A stretch of 40,289 nt of DNA from an uncultured Pirellulaceae bacterium. Its GTDB lineage: Bacteria; Planctomycetota; Planctomycetia; Pirellulales; Pirellulaceae. The translations under genes were made by a program, and so were the position numbers. Location: positions 1 through 40,289 of the forward strand of contig CALKNI010000120.1 in assembly GCA_938091115.1 (NCBI GenBank), written 5' to 3'. The notes beneath the pieces are model-generated. The model ran no database searches. It saw only the letters and a program-made list of their open reading frames with translations, and was not told the DNA's origin. Of this stretch, positions 27,335-36,804 are shown in pieces. The number at the start of each line of letters is the position of its first letter. Positions within the stretch are counted from its first letter, which is position 1.

Positions 27335-28447
27335 CTATTCTCCGTCAGCACTCGATTCTGTTTTTACTTTGTTGGGTTTGTAGTCGTGCTCCCGTTTTCG
27401 GATAACTTCCGCGGTAATAATTTTATCCTTTTCGACACCTTCAATCGGCTGTTCGGCCACCGGCGTTGAAGTGTGAGTTTTTTTGATTGCGGCTAAGACA
27501 TCCATTCCTTTGATAATGCGTCCGAAGCAAGTGTGCCGTCCGTCAAGCATGTCGGTTCGGGAAAACGTGAGAAAGAACTGTGCTCCTCCCGTATTGGTTC
27601 CGGCGTGTGCCATGCTAATGCAATTAGTAAAATGCAGTCTTTTTTCAGGCGAATTACACTCGCATGGAATAGCATAGCCCGGCCCATCGCCATCGACTTC
27701 AACTCCCCCCTGAAGTTTGAATCCACCGCCTTGAGCCATGAAGCCATCGATTACCCGGTGAAATAGCCTGTCCTTGTAATAACCAGCCTCGACGAGGCTA
27801 ATGAAATTGCCAACGGTGTCCGGCGCCTCATTCTCGTAGAGTTCGATGATGATGTCTCCTTGCGTGGTGGCGAGTCGAACCCGCGGTAGATCGTTCTGCT
27901 TCGCTTCGGCGTGTCTAAGTAGGAGTTCATCGAATAGCTCGCGTGCGGGGATGGAAAGTCGTTCCGAGCGAGATGCCATGACGAAATACTCAGGGTTGAT
28001 ATTTTGGCTGATGAGGGTGTCGCCGAGTTGGAGTACTCTGGCGTCCCGGCCGAACTGAGCATCATTCAACATAATGCCTAGTAAGGTTCTAGTGGCTTCA
28101 GAGTCGTTCGGTTTCGCCACCATCTGAGCTTTTGCCTGAGTCTCAAGTTTTATGATCAGCGCTTCTGCCTGTGTCAATAATTCGGTGTACTCTACAATCA
28201 ACTTTTCGCGGTCTTGAGGTTCTGACGGAGGCGTTTCAGTTGCTTTTGCAGTGTTGGGTGCGGTCGATTTCAATTCCGCCTCTTTTGCAGAAATTTTTCC
28301 ATCGAGCGTCTGCCATTGTTGGAGAAGTTCCTTCAGCGTGGTTGCATCCTCTTGGCTTTGCAGGAGGGCGAAACTCGGCATCGGCAGGAAACCAATGACA
28401 AAGAAGAGGAGGATCAAAGAAATTGAAAAAGATCTTGAAGGGTTCAC
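27335..28447 (-). CDS. Secreted cyclophilin-type peptidyl-prolyl isomerase, copy 1 (active site mostly intact)
   Basis: 370 residues from GTG 28447, which follows GGAG at a good distance; a TTG at 28459 is possible. A signal peptide (SFSISLILLFFVIGFLPMPS) is followed by a helical region (about 35-185) and then a cyclophilin domain (about 190-350). The catalytic arginine is present in LFHRVIDGFMAQGG, as are the Gln and Phe of GAQFFLTF and the Leu and His of MLDGRH, so it is likely to catalyse proline isomerisation in the periplasm. The C-terminus ends with RKREHDYKPNK, a signature shared with the next two genes. It is the last of three tandem homologues in transcription order. Confidence 0.92.
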   Translation of the reverse strand: MNPSRSFSISLILLFFVIGFLPMPSFALLQSQEDATTLKELLQQWQTLDGKISAKEAELKSTAPNTAKATETPPSEPQDREKLIVEYTELLTQAEALIIKLETQAKAQMVAKPNDSEATRTLLGIMLNDAQFGRDARVLQLGDTLISQNINPEYFVMASRSERLSIPARELFDELLLRHAEAKQNDLPRVRLATTQGDIIIELYENEAPDTVGNFISLVEAGYYKDRLFHRVIDGFMAQGGGFKLQGGVEVDGDGPGYAIPCECNSPEKRLHFTNCISMAHAGTNTGGAQFFLTFSRTDMLDGRHTCFGRIIKGMDVLAAIKKTHTSTPVAEQPIEGVEKDKIITAEVIRKREHDYKPNKVKTESSADGE

Positions 28448-28595
28448 CAGAGACTCCAATAGAATTTGAAGGTCACTGAATAAGCAGATATCAACTCTGC
28501 TTTCAGTTACTGTTCAGCGGTTGTTTCTAATCGATCATTGTAGCGAGTTATCACTAAACAGTTGAAGATTACTTCGATTCTGAATTACCAGTTAC

Positions 28596-29840
28596 TCAGT
28601 TTTTTTCTGTTATTTTTGTCGGCAGATAATCATGGTCCCGCTTTCGGGAGACCGTTGCCGTTAAGATTTTTGAATAGTTACCTTGTTTACCAGGATTCAT
28701 TGTTAATGACCCGGTGCCAGTGATTCGGTTGAGTCGCCGGACAGCGTCCATCCCAGAAATTACGCGGCCGAATACCGTTTTTTTGCCGTCAAAATTCTTA
28801 TTCCGTTGATAAGAAATGAAAAATTGAGAACCACCGGTGTCGACTCCTGAGTTTGCCATGCTCAACGTCCCTGAGAAATGGTGTCGGATATTATCTCCTT
28901 CAGTTTCACACGGTATTTTGTAACCAGCGTCGCCCGTTCCTCGGTCATTTTTGCATCCAGTTTGCGCGAGCCGTCCCGGAAGAACTAGAAAGAAGTTCAT
29001 TTGGTCATAGAACTTGTTTTCGACTAAATGAATAAAGTTTCCTACGGTTTTGGGAGCTTCATTTTCAAATAGTTCGACAATAATTTCACCTTCGCTGGTT
29101 TCAAATGTAACGCGCGGCAAATCGTTAGAATCCGCTTCCCGCTGGCGTATCTCTTGTTCACGATTCCACTTGGAGACGGAATCATTGAATTCATTTCGGA
29201 TCGCTGATCGCAGGGCAACCTTTTGATCCTCAATTCGTTTGAGCATCACTTCGGCATCGGAATAATTTTCGGTTGCATTTGCCGCCAAAAAACCTTGATA
29301 AGCGATGTCTTCTTGGCGAAGCGTAGCTGAAAGCTCACTCCCCTGATCGATTTTAGTTAGCATCAGCTTAGCAACTTCTAAAGCGCTTTCAGGATCGAAA
29401 TTGGAGCCGCTTCTCGAAAGATCTATTTTTTTCGAGATGATATTAAAAACGGTTTGACAGACACGTGGGCTAGGATTGGCGGACTGTTGAAAAGAAAGCA
29501 GCGCTGCTTCGTCGAGTTGGCTTTTAAGCTGCCTGTTTTTCTCCTTTAACAGGTCGATCTTTGCCATGTGTTCAATCTGCCGTTTTGGGAATCCAATCGG
29601 GCTGGAGCTGAAAAGGCGGGTAATCGCAATTTCGTTTTGGTTATATTGCTCGAGAACCTCTGCGAACGTCAGCGAGTCGTCTTTGGATCGAGATTCCAAC
29701 AGCGAAGTTTTATTAACTGCGGAACCGGGGTTGGACGTCGGTGGTGGAGCAAAGTTTTCCTGCGCAACTAATGGTAGGCAAGAAACCATTGCGATTGTAA
29801 TCGCCAGCAGTAAAACATTTCGGTAAAGCATGAGCATCAT
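28596..29840 (-). CDS. Secreted cyclophilin-like protein, copy 2 (catalytic arginine lost)
   Basis: 414 residues. It has a signal peptide (MLYRNVLLLAITIAMVSCLP), a helical N-terminal region of about 200 residues, and a cyclophilin domain from about residue 242. The fold-defining parts are kept (EGEIIVELFENEAPKTVGNF, DTGGSQFFISY, DGKKTVFGRVISGMD). The segment that should read F-H-R-x-I-x-x-F-M-x-Q-G-G is FFLVLPGRLAQTG, so the catalytic Arg is Leu285 and the hydrophobic Phe/Met are changed. Isomerase activity is probably weak or absent, while peptide binding may remain. The C-terminus has RKRDHDYLPTK. It lies between two paralogs, 30 bases after the stop of copy 3. Confidence 0.88.
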   Translation of the reverse strand: MMLMLYRNVLLLAITIAMVSCLPLVAQENFAPPPTSNPGSAVNKTSLLESRSKDDSLTFAEVLEQYNQNEIAITRLFSSSPIGFPKRQIEHMAKIDLLKEKNRQLKSQLDEAALLSFQQSANPSPRVCQTVFNIISKKIDLSRSGSNFDPESALEVAKLMLTKIDQGSELSATLRQEDIAYQGFLAANATENYSDAEVMLKRIEDQKVALRSAIRNEFNDSVSKWNREQEIRQREADSNDLPRVTFETSEGEIIVELFENEAPKTVGNFIHLVENKFYDQMNFFLVLPGRLAQTGCKNDRGTGDAGYKIPCETEGDNIRHHFSGTLSMANSGVDTGGSQFFISYQRNKNFDGKKTVFGRVISGMDAVRRLNRITGTGSLTMNPGKQGNYSKILTATVSRKRDHDYLPTKITEKN

Positions 29841-29870
29841 ATCAGCAAATCCTACGAATGTTCGTAACCC

Positions 29871-31061
29871 TTATTTCTTGTCTTTGACTCTATTGGGTTC
29901 GTACTCGTGGTCTCTTAAATTAGTGATTGTGATAGACTCAATGATGTCTGGGACAGCGTCCTTAATAAACTCTTCTTTGTCCTCTTCTTCGTTTACTTGA
30001 AACGTCTCCTGAATATTGTCGAGAATACTCATGTCAGAGATCACTCGCCCAAAGACGGTGCTCTTGCCGTCGAGATTGGGGCCGGGAACGAGCATGATCC
30101 GAAATTCAGCAGCCGCCGTATTAGGTTCGTTATTTTTGGTAACCATAGCGACAGATCCCCGAAAGTGATGCCGAGAATCGGATCTTTGGTGCTCGTCGTA
30201 GATTGTATATCCAACCGGTTGAGGTCGACTCATTGTCATGAGTCCCGCATCAGCAATAAGGTTTCTTAGAACGTGGTGAAAAATCATGCCATCATAAATT
30301 CCAGTTTGGACGAGGCTGACAAAGTTCCCAACTGTTTCCGGCGCTTGATTCTCAAACAGTTCAATCACGATTTCACCGCGATTGGTTTTGATGATCGCTT
30401 GTGGTAATGGCTCTCCCTGGGCGTCCGAAGCACGTAGGGCTAGTTCTCGTTCATAACCAGTCACGAGTTTGTCCATTGAGTTGCCATACAACGCACCTTC
30501 AGGAACACCAAGTTGTTCGGCTTGTTCTTTGTTGGCCTGATAGTACTGTTGAGCAAAAGCGAAATCATTGTTCAGGATTGAGACACGCCCCATGAGATTG
30601 TAGAGGTCTTTGTTGTCGGGGTACAGTTTAAGTAGTTTTTTGGTCGTTAGATAACATTTTGCGAGTTGTCCCTGAGCGATGAGATCTTGATTCATCATCG
30701 AAACAATTTCATTCACCTGGTTGCCCGGGTTGTCGGTTTCAAAAAACAAGGCGAATGAGGCTTCACGGACTCGTTTATAAGCAGTTTGAGCGATGACTGC
30801 TTCCGCTTTCCACTTGCTGCGATATACATGGGCAACGGTGCTCTTGTTTTCGTAGAACTCGTGTCCGGTTTTCTTAATCGCTTTGATGGCGTCCTTTAAT
30901 TCGAGAATAGCGGCGTCGAATTCGGCTCGCATTTCTTCAATGCTCTGCGGAGAATTATTTTCTAATTCCTGACCGGTGGATACCGTCGTTAGAACCGTTG
31001 CCGTGATGATTAAGCAAGTCTTAGTCAGCCAAATGGAAATCAGATTAGGAAATCGAAGCAT
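29871..31061 (-). CDS. Secreted cyclophilin-like protein, copy 3 (most degenerate active site)
   Basis: 396 residues with a signal peptide (MLRFPNLISIWLTKTCLIIT), a helical N-terminal region that looks partly TPR-like (about 120-180; LYNLMGRVSILNNDFAFAQQ), and a cyclophilin fold from about residue 220. IKTNRGEIVIELFENQAPET and DGKSTVFGRVISDM identify the family. The catalytic segment reads FHHVLRNLIADAG (Arg to His263, Gln to Asp) and the usual Q-F-F is EFR, so at least three catalytic positions are lost. The C-terminus LRDHEYEPNR matches the other two copies. First of the three in transcription order; 200 bases upstream is rsmD on the other strand. Confidence 0.87.
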   Translation of the reverse strand: MLRFPNLISIWLTKTCLIITATVLTTVSTGQELENNSPQSIEEMRAEFDAAILELKDAIKAIKKTGHEFYENKSTVAHVYRSKWKAEAVIAQTAYKRVREASFALFFETDNPGNQVNEIVSMMNQDLIAQGQLAKCYLTTKKLLKLYPDNKDLYNLMGRVSILNNDFAFAQQYYQANKEQAEQLGVPEGALYGNSMDKLVTGYERELALRASDAQGEPLPQAIIKTNRGEIVIELFENQAPETVGNFVSLVQTGIYDGMIFHHVLRNLIADAGLMTMSRPQPVGYTIYDEHQRSDSRHHFRGSVAMVTKNNEPNTAAAEFRIMLVPGPNLDGKSTVFGRVISDMSILDNIQETFQVNEEEDKEEFIKDAVPDIIESITITNLRDHEYEPNRVKDKK

Positions 31062-31261
31062 AATTTTAGTTGCTCTAATTATGTGGGATTAGCAAATATC
31101 GCGGCGGTCAACTGGACTTGGACGGTGAACGGGTTACAGAATTGGTAAACCCGCGAATCAAACTCCGGTTTTCGACTGGTATTTCAGGTATATCAATCAT
31201 AGTATAGCGGTTCGAGATGTTTTAGACCGTATTCCAGACTTTCCCTTAAAAGAAAACTTCG

Positions 31262-31939
31262 ATGCCAAGGTTCAAGCGCGGAAAAAATCTGGCGAAATGG
31301 AATTCCAATCGCGCTGAGGCCGGGCACGGGAAGTTAAGAATTGTCGGTGGTTCCTTTCGGGGGAGATTAATCGATTATTCCGGTGATCCGGTGACGCGTC
31401 CAATGAAAGACCACACACGCGAAGCCGTTTTTAACCTCGTTGGCGGCTGGGTCAAAGACAAAACAGTTTTTGACTTATTCGCGGGCACTGGAGCGATGGG
31501 ATTGGAAGCGCTCAGTCGCGGTGCCTCTAAATGTATCTTTGTGGAGCGCCACTTCCCTACTGTACGAATTATTCGAGAAAATGTTCTTAGTCTCGATCCA
31601 GATCTACCCGCGGACGTGAATTCATCGGATACATTTTTCTGGGTGAGGCAATTTTTGAAGAACCCCGAGTTGTGGCCGTCCGAGCCGTGGGTGGTATTTT
31701 GCTGCCCTCCCTACGCACTCTACGTTGAAAAGCCAACGGAAATTGTTGGGATGGTGGAGAGCTTGATGAAGATTGCGCCTCCGGAGAGTGTGTTTGTGGT
31801 TGAATCTGACAGCCGCTTTGATCCTGAACTGCTGCCAGAGCCTCAGTCATGGTTTGTCCGCAAGTACTCCCCGGCGCTTGTTGCTGTAAGGCGAGAGCGT
31901 GAATCGGGCAGTAACGATGCGATAGATGAAACGAGCTAG
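31262..31939 (+). CDS. rsmD: 16S rRNA (guanine966-N2)-methyltransferase family protein
   Basis: 225 residues of the RsmD/YhhF family. The N-terminal signature LRIVGGSFRGRLI leads into TRPMKDHTREAVFNLV, the family's R-P-T-x-x-R-V-R-E-x-x-F-N block. FDLFAGTGAMGLEALSRGA is SAM-binding motif I, followed by FVERH. Motif IV is CCPPYALY where RsmD usually has D-P-P-F/Y; the Asp-to-Cys change is notable because that residue contacts the target amine. The function would be methylation of G966 in 16S rRNA. The ATG at 31262 gives about 25 residues of basic leader before the family region, so the true start could be further in. Confidence 0.88.
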   Translation: MPRFKRGKNLAKWNSNRAEAGHGKLRIVGGSFRGRLIDYSGDPVTRPMKDHTREAVFNLVGGWVKDKTVFDLFAGTGAMGLEALSRGASKCIFVERHFPTVRIIRENVLSLDPDLPADVNSSDTFFWVRQFLKNPELWPSEPWVVFCCPPYALYVEKPTEIVGMVESLMKIAPPESVFVVESDSRFDPELLPEPQSWFVRKYSPALVAVRRERESGSNDAIDETS

Positions 31940-32162
31940 GAGCGACTCATTCAGACTCTGTTGTTGACTACCGAGCATTTTTTGCCTGAACTTCCCAGAT
32001 AATCGACAAAGTTTTAATGTTTCGATTCGGTTGAAGGGAATTCCCTATTTTCTTTAGGGATTACAGTTTGACTTTGTCAGACTGAGTCTCCGATGAGCTA
32101 AATAGCCCATTTCATACCGTCCAGTACAGTCTAGCCGCTGGTTTCTCGGAGATCATTGTTCG

Positions 32163-34436
32163 ATGCCCACACGAATCGCAAGGAATGCGTTTCTCGGTCT
32201 TTTGCTTGCCATTGCTTCAATGTATAGCAATGGCTTGGCACAGCAGACTGCTCAGCATGCCCATTTCAATGATGGCACGGCATCGTTGTCGAACCAAAGT
32301 GGACCGGTTTGGGTGACGTTTCAAAGTGATCTAAAGGATTACCGTCCCTCCGCAAATGCGTTAATTCAGCAAATTGAATCACTGGATTCAATTCCCGAAT
32401 TAGATTCGTGGTCAACGGAGACGCTCGCCATTCTTGAGCAGTTGTCCAAAGAGGAGTTGAGTTGCGATCAGACGCGTGTTCTTTATGAACAATTGGAATC
32501 GCAAGCGAACATCGCGAGGGAACTTTCAGAGGTTGTTCGAGAACGTTGCGAAAATTCTCCAGAGACGCAATACGATTATTGTGATGTTGCTCGACTTACC
32601 TATCGAATCAAACGCCGGCTTGCGATTTGGAATTCGATTTTGGATTCGAAAGTCGGACATGAGGCCACTCAACAACCGGTAACCCACTCATTCGGAACGC
32701 GGGTCGATTCACAGCAGAGGTTGCTGGATGATCTTGCTGCCAGCAAAATTGATCCAGTTTGGCGTGATTATTTGATGTTGGACTCACTGGAGTCGGTGAT
32801 TGCGACCGCATCGCCTGAGTCTTCTAAAATCAGGACTGCCGCCCGCGAGGTTTTAGCTCGGATTTATTCCCCCGTTCTGGATAAAGAGCAGGCGAATTAT
32901 GTGAAAAGCGTGATTAACCCCTGCTCGCTTCAGTTGTTAAAGGGTATTGCAAGGTTGCCATTTGATGAAATGGAACTGCTTCGTCGAATCGAAAACTATG
33001 AATCAAATCCGTCTTCTTTGACTGGTTATTATTTGAATGACCAATATCAAAATTTATTATGGTCTGAAAAGCCAGGTGAGGTCGCAATGGCGAGAGCGAT
33101 TGAGACCCACTACCGAAACGCGAATATTCGTTTGGCTTTTTCTGAGCGTCTAATAAATCGGTTGCTTCCTAAGCTTCCTGAAATCGAGCAACCGGTAGAT
33201 CAAAATTTCAAGGGCGCTCGTGTCCTTGGACAGAGCCGCGTGTCGAACCAGCTCCGTGTGAATTTGATTCCTGATGATTCGCAAATTCAATTGAATTTAG
33301 AAACTCGAGGCGATGTTCAGTCGGACACTGTGGCAAATACAAAAATCTTTCGGGTAACCAATCTCGGCAGGGCTAATTTCGAGGTCTTCCAAAATATAAT
33401 AATCAACGAGGAAGGCATCGAAGCGGTCGGCGACCCCTATGCTCGATCGAAAGCAAACCAGTTGGTAGTTGCGGTAGAATCTGGTTTGGACAACCATCCA
33501 ATTCTCGGCGGACTGGCTCGAAAGATTGCAAAAAATAATTTGAAGCGAGATGCATCAGAAACCGACCGCATGTACAAACGGACGGTGGAATCGTCCGTAG
33601 AGGAGCAGATGCGAACTCAGGTTAGCGAACAGTTACAGACGGTTCGCGAATTGGCCTACACAAAATTGTTCCAGCCATTGTTTGGAATGGATCTGGAGCC
33701 GGAGCCTAAGCAGCTGGCGACAACTGAGGACCAAATGGTGGTGCGTTACCGAATCGGGGGACGCGATCAAATGGCCGCGAATACAGCGAGGCCGCCGGAC
33801 GGTGCGGGCAGCTTAATGAGTTTCCAGTTGCACCAATCCGCCGTCAATAATGCAATTTCTCGCATCGGCCTCAATGGCAGGCAGTTTACAGTTGATGAGC
33901 TTACTGAGCACCTGCGAGGTTTCGTTGGCGCCGAGGGCTCTGCGGAGCCGCAGGCGAAAAGTGACCAACACGCCGAAGTCGGATTTGCTTATTTTGATCC
34001 AATCTTGGTTGAGTTTCAGGAGGACCAGTTACGGGTAACTCTCAATCTGAAATCATTGAAGATTGGTGAGAAGGGGAAAGTTTGGAAGAACGTCTCGCTC
34101 ACTGCGGCCTATCGATTTGTCAGAGATGGCATGAAGATTCAATTGCAGCAAAACGACGACGGTACTCGTATTCGTGGGAAGCGGCTTAAGTTTGGTGATA
34201 AAGCGGCGATCAGTACCGTCATGAAAGTGCTGTTTAAGAAAGAGTACTCTGTCGCATCGCTTCCCGACAAGATAGCTCAGCGGATTGATACAAGCCAGCT
34301 TGAGATTTCCCAACTCTCTGTCTCAGATGGTTGGCTTGCCGTTTCAGTTGACGACCAAGAATTCAATATTGCGCAAGAAACGGTCCTGGATGTTTTGCGA
34401 ACCAGCACTAATCGAAAATTGATCAACCGTCGTTAA
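32163..34436 (+). CDS. Large secreted protein of unknown function
   Basis: 757 residues. A signal peptide is clear (IARNAFLGLLLAIASMYSNG, cleavage near LAQQ). The first half is mainly helical and polar. A beta-rich stretch begins at about residue 340 with LRVNLIPDDSQIQLNLETRG and continues to FEVFQNIIINEEGIEAVGDP; it is followed by a charged helical part (about 440-510) and another beta-rich C-terminus. The alternating hydrophobic strands recall lipid- or envelope-binding proteins, but I recognise no family and would not assign one. Conserved cysteines are few. It is convergent with the lipoprotein gene, 29 bases away. Confidence 0.75.
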   Translation: MPTRIARNAFLGLLLAIASMYSNGLAQQTAQHAHFNDGTASLSNQSGPVWVTFQSDLKDYRPSANALIQQIESLDSIPELDSWSTETLAILEQLSKEELSCDQTRVLYEQLESQANIARELSEVVRERCENSPETQYDYCDVARLTYRIKRRLAIWNSILDSKVGHEATQQPVTHSFGTRVDSQQRLLDDLAASKIDPVWRDYLMLDSLESVIATASPESSKIRTAAREVLARIYSPVLDKEQANYVKSVINPCSLQLLKGIARLPFDEMELLRRIENYESNPSSLTGYYLNDQYQNLLWSEKPGEVAMARAIETHYRNANIRLAFSERLINRLLPKLPEIEQPVDQNFKGARVLGQSRVSNQLRVNLIPDDSQIQLNLETRGDVQSDTVANTKIFRVTNLGRANFEVFQNIIINEEGIEAVGDPYARSKANQLVVAVESGLDNHPILGGLARKIAKNNLKRDASETDRMYKRTVESSVEEQMRTQVSEQLQTVRELAYTKLFQPLFGMDLEPEPKQLATTEDQMVVRYRIGGRDQMAANTARPPDGAGSLMSFQLHQSAVNNAISRIGLNGRQFTVDELTEHLRGFVGAEGSAEPQAKSDQHAEVGFAYFDPILVEFQEDQLRVTLNLKSLKIGEKGKVWKNVSLTAAYRFVRDGMKIQLQQNDDGTRIRGKRLKFGDKAAISTVMKVLFKKEYSVASLPDKIAQRIDTSQLEISQLSVSDGWLAVSVDDQEFNIAQETVLDVLRTSTNRKLINRR

Positions 34437-34465
34437 GGCCTCGTTGCAGTTTCCCAAGCGGCCCT

Positions 34466-35446
34466 TTAATTGCGAACGGGACTCCAAGTCGGCTTGGCAG
34501 GAATCACCGGTGGTGGGTTCTTGGTTTTCGGTTCCTTAATCTTAGCTGGTTGTTTTTTACTTATTGTCCAGGCCTTGTCAGAAGTTGGTTTTGAAACTTC
34601 GGGAGCCTGCTCGACTACATCGGGTTCACCGGAGGCAGGAAGCCAGCGAGGATCTTCACGCGTCCAGCGGCGAATTGCTGAACTGTCCGCAGAATATTCA
34701 GCGTCAGGTGGAGTAATCTTGAGTTGATGCTTTGTTTTCAAAGTGCGACCGTCAGGTGTCACGAGCCGTACATGTAAATCCAAAGAGCCGTTGATAGGAA
34801 TAGACTGCTCCCAGGGAAGGTGCAACAGGATTCCTCTTTCGCCTGATGGATTCTTCGCAAAGAATAACTTTGTTTCCTCAGGAACAAACTTCCATAGCCC
34901 GATTCTTTGGCGTTCGGGGGTTGCTGTTGGGTCGATCAAGCTGACCGTAAGTTCGCCATCGGAGTGGACTGTTTCTCCCGATTCGTCTTGAGGGGTAATG
35001 AAGATTTCGACACCTTCATCGCCGTCGATTTTGTCGAGATTGATGCCAATGGTCGGTGGCGAGTATACGGAGATAGAGTCGGCTTTTTTCATCCTGAGTG
35101 CAGGCTCGGGTGGTGCCAACGTGGGGATTTCGGCGTTGTACGCGACCTGCCCAATGGTGGCGCTGTCACGTCGGGGTTGGGTGGAATCGCTTTGGTCCAT
35201 TTTGCCCCCCCCCTGCATTTCCTCTGATGGGCGTTTATCTGTTTCAGATTTTTGGTTATTTAATTGGTCTTGCAGTTCCGAGTTTTCCTGCCTCAAACGC
35301 TGTAGGTCTGCTTCATTGATAAAGGAGTATTCTTCCCAATCAAGAATTTCCTGTCTCAGCTCAACAATTTCCTTTTGGGTGGACGGGTTGGACCGACAGC
35401 CAATTGCTAAAAGTGAACAGCTTATTGCCAAGAAAAACAGGCGCAT
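34466..35446 (-). CDS. Lipoprotein with N-terminal coiled coil, function unknown
   Basis: 326 residues from ATG 35446; a GTG lies one codon upstream. The N-terminus is a lipoprotein signal with lipobox LLAIGC (Cys17), so it is probably anchored in a membrane. Residues about 25-65 form a coiled coil (EIVELRQEILDWEEYSFI, LRQENSELQDQLNN). The middle (about 125-245) is beta-rich and looks Ig-like or fibronectin-like (SISVYSPPTIGINLDKI, SLDLHVRLVTPDGRTLKT). The C-terminal tail is rich in Pro and Lys. No family was recognised. It stands on the minus strand, 190 bases beyond the OsmC gene. Confidence 0.75.
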   Translation of the reverse strand: MRLFFLAISCSLLAIGCRSNPSTQKEIVELRQEILDWEEYSFINEADLQRLRQENSELQDQLNNQKSETDKRPSEEMQGGGKMDQSDSTQPRRDSATIGQVAYNAEIPTLAPPEPALRMKKADSISVYSPPTIGINLDKIDGDEGVEIFITPQDESGETVHSDGELTVSLIDPTATPERQRIGLWKFVPEETKLFFAKNPSGERGILLHLPWEQSIPINGSLDLHVRLVTPDGRTLKTKHQLKITPPDAEYSADSSAIRRWTREDPRWLPASGEPDVVEQAPEVSKPTSDKAWTISKKQPAKIKEPKTKNPPPVIPAKPTWSPVRN

Positions 35447-35637
35447 CACTAAAATGCCTTATGAGAGAGAAATCAAAAGATTGTCTTTAGATGATTTCTT
35501 CGAGTGGCATCAATCCCAATTCGTGTCTAAGCTACTATTGGCAGAACTTAATACGAGACTGCTTGTCCGATAACAGCTAGCACAACGCCTAACCTCGGCC
35601 CCATTTAGTAAAGGCAGCGGCTGCTTTCCTGTTGTGA

Positions 35638-36063
35638 CTAACCCACTTTGACTTGAATTTCGAGTGAGGCTGCAAAATTCAAGGAGTTAGTAATGAAGCA
35701 GGCGTGCTCGGCCTTTTCTAATAGACGTTCCGCCCGGCTGGCGTCTGCGTCGGCGGGAATTGTCAAATTTGCGAGGATTTTCATTTCGGTAAATTGCATT
35801 CCCCGGTCGACTTTATCAAGTGTCCCAGTGACATCGCATTGCAGTTCAGTCCACGAAAATCGTGAGGCGGTGGCGATGGCTTTAAACGACAACGTGAAAC
35901 AGTCGGCGACTGCAGCGACAAGCAGGTCTTCGGGAGACCATTCGTTGCCGGAGCCACCGAATTCGGTAGGTGGTCCGGATACCAACGTGGGAAGCCCGTC
36001 GGCGATTAAGTCGACAAGTTGTTCCGGTGTTGCAGAAGCACTGACTGAATACTCGTGCGCCAT
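35638..36063 (-). CDS. OsmC/Ohr-family protein
   Basis: 141 residues of the OsmC-like family of small thiol peroxidases. Family landmarks are GGSGNEWSPEDLLVAAVADC (the first active cysteine, on the central helix) and ekAEHACFITNSL (the second cysteine). These two cysteines reduce organic hydroperoxides in Ohr/OsmC. The opening MAHEYSVSASA is a typical first strand. It ends a run of four genes on the minus strand and its start lies 13 bases from the end of clpP, so it is probably part of that transcript. Confidence 0.9.
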   Translation of the reverse strand: MAHEYSVSASATPEQLVDLIADGLPTLVSGPPTEFGGSGNEWSPEDLLVAAVADCFTLSFKAIATASRFSWTELQCDVTGTLDKVDRGMQFTEMKILANLTIPADADASRAERLLEKAEHACFITNSLNFAASLEIQVKVG

Positions 36064-36076
36064 GGGGGTCTTCGCT

Positions 36077-36670
36077 TTACTGGGTTTCGCCGAGGCTTGT
36101 TACGACCTGATCGATCAAGTTGAATTCCTGCGCTTCCTCGGCAGTCATGAAGTTATCACGATCTGTATTGGCTTCGATTTCTTCAAGTGTTTTACCTGTG
36201 TGTTTTACTTGAAGAAGGTTGAGCCGTTCTTTGACCCGACGAAGTTCCTTTCGGTGGATCATGATTTCTTCCGCGGTGCCCTGCATTCCAGCAAGTGGTT
36301 GGTGAATCATGATGCTTGCGTTAGGCAACGCGTATCGCTTGCCGGCGGTTCCGGCGGTCAACAGCATTGCGCCCATCGATGCGGCTTGGCCGAGGCAATA
36401 GGTTGCGACGTCACATGAGATGAATTGCATCGTATCATAGATTGCGAGTCCCGCTGTGACACTTCCACCAGGCGAGTTGATGTAGAGGTGGATGTCTTTT
36501 TTAGGGTCTTCCGATTGCAGGAACAGCATTTGTGCAACCAACGAATTCGCCAGGTCGGCGGTTACCTGTTGGCCGAGAAAAATGATGCGGTCCCTCAAAA
36601 GTCGACTGTAAATGTCGTAAACCCGTTCTTCGCGACCTGAATTATCGACCACGTAGGGAACGTATGACAT
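36077..36670 (-). CDS. clpP: ATP-dependent Clp protease proteolytic subunit ClpP
   Basis: 197 residues, standard ClpP length. The catalytic triad is complete: Ser98 in GQAASMGA, His123 in [10 protein letters not shown] and Asp172 in NTDRDNF. The N-terminal [20 protein letters not shown] matches the axial loop and first helix of E. coli ClpP (G-x-x-E-R-x-Y-D-I-x-S-R-L-L). It forms the tetradecameric chamber that degrades proteins fed by ClpX or ClpA, neither of which is in the window. The gene follows a second clpP by 134 bases and precedes osmC by 13. It is the more canonical of the two paralogs. Confidence 0.96.
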   Translation of the reverse strand: MSYVPYVVDNSGREERVYDIYSRLLRDRIIFLGQQVTADLANSLVAQMLFLQSEDPKKDIHLYINSPGGSVTAGLAIYDTMQFISCDVATYCLGQAASMGAMLLTAGTAGKRYALPNASIMIHQPLAGMQGTAEEIMIHRKELRRVKERLNLLQVKHTGKTLEEIEANTDRDNFMTAEEAQEFNLIDQVVTSLGETQ

Positions 36671-36804
36671 AATCTTCTACTCCGATTGACCGTTTGAATA
36701 TAAATGAAAATAAAAATTTGCTGTGTGTGCCGACGTTAACTCGTCACGATCGTCCAAGGTATTGAAAAAACTCATTGGCCGACTGGTTTTAAATTATTTT
36801 GAAA

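Noticed and set aside
34998-35573. Open frame of 191 codons on the plus strand
   Set aside because: It lies antisense to the lipoprotein gene, whose lipobox and coiled coil are clear, so it is probably a shadow.
35693-36418. Open frame of 241 codons on the plus strand
   Set aside because: It runs antisense through osmC and clpP, both of which have intact family motifs.
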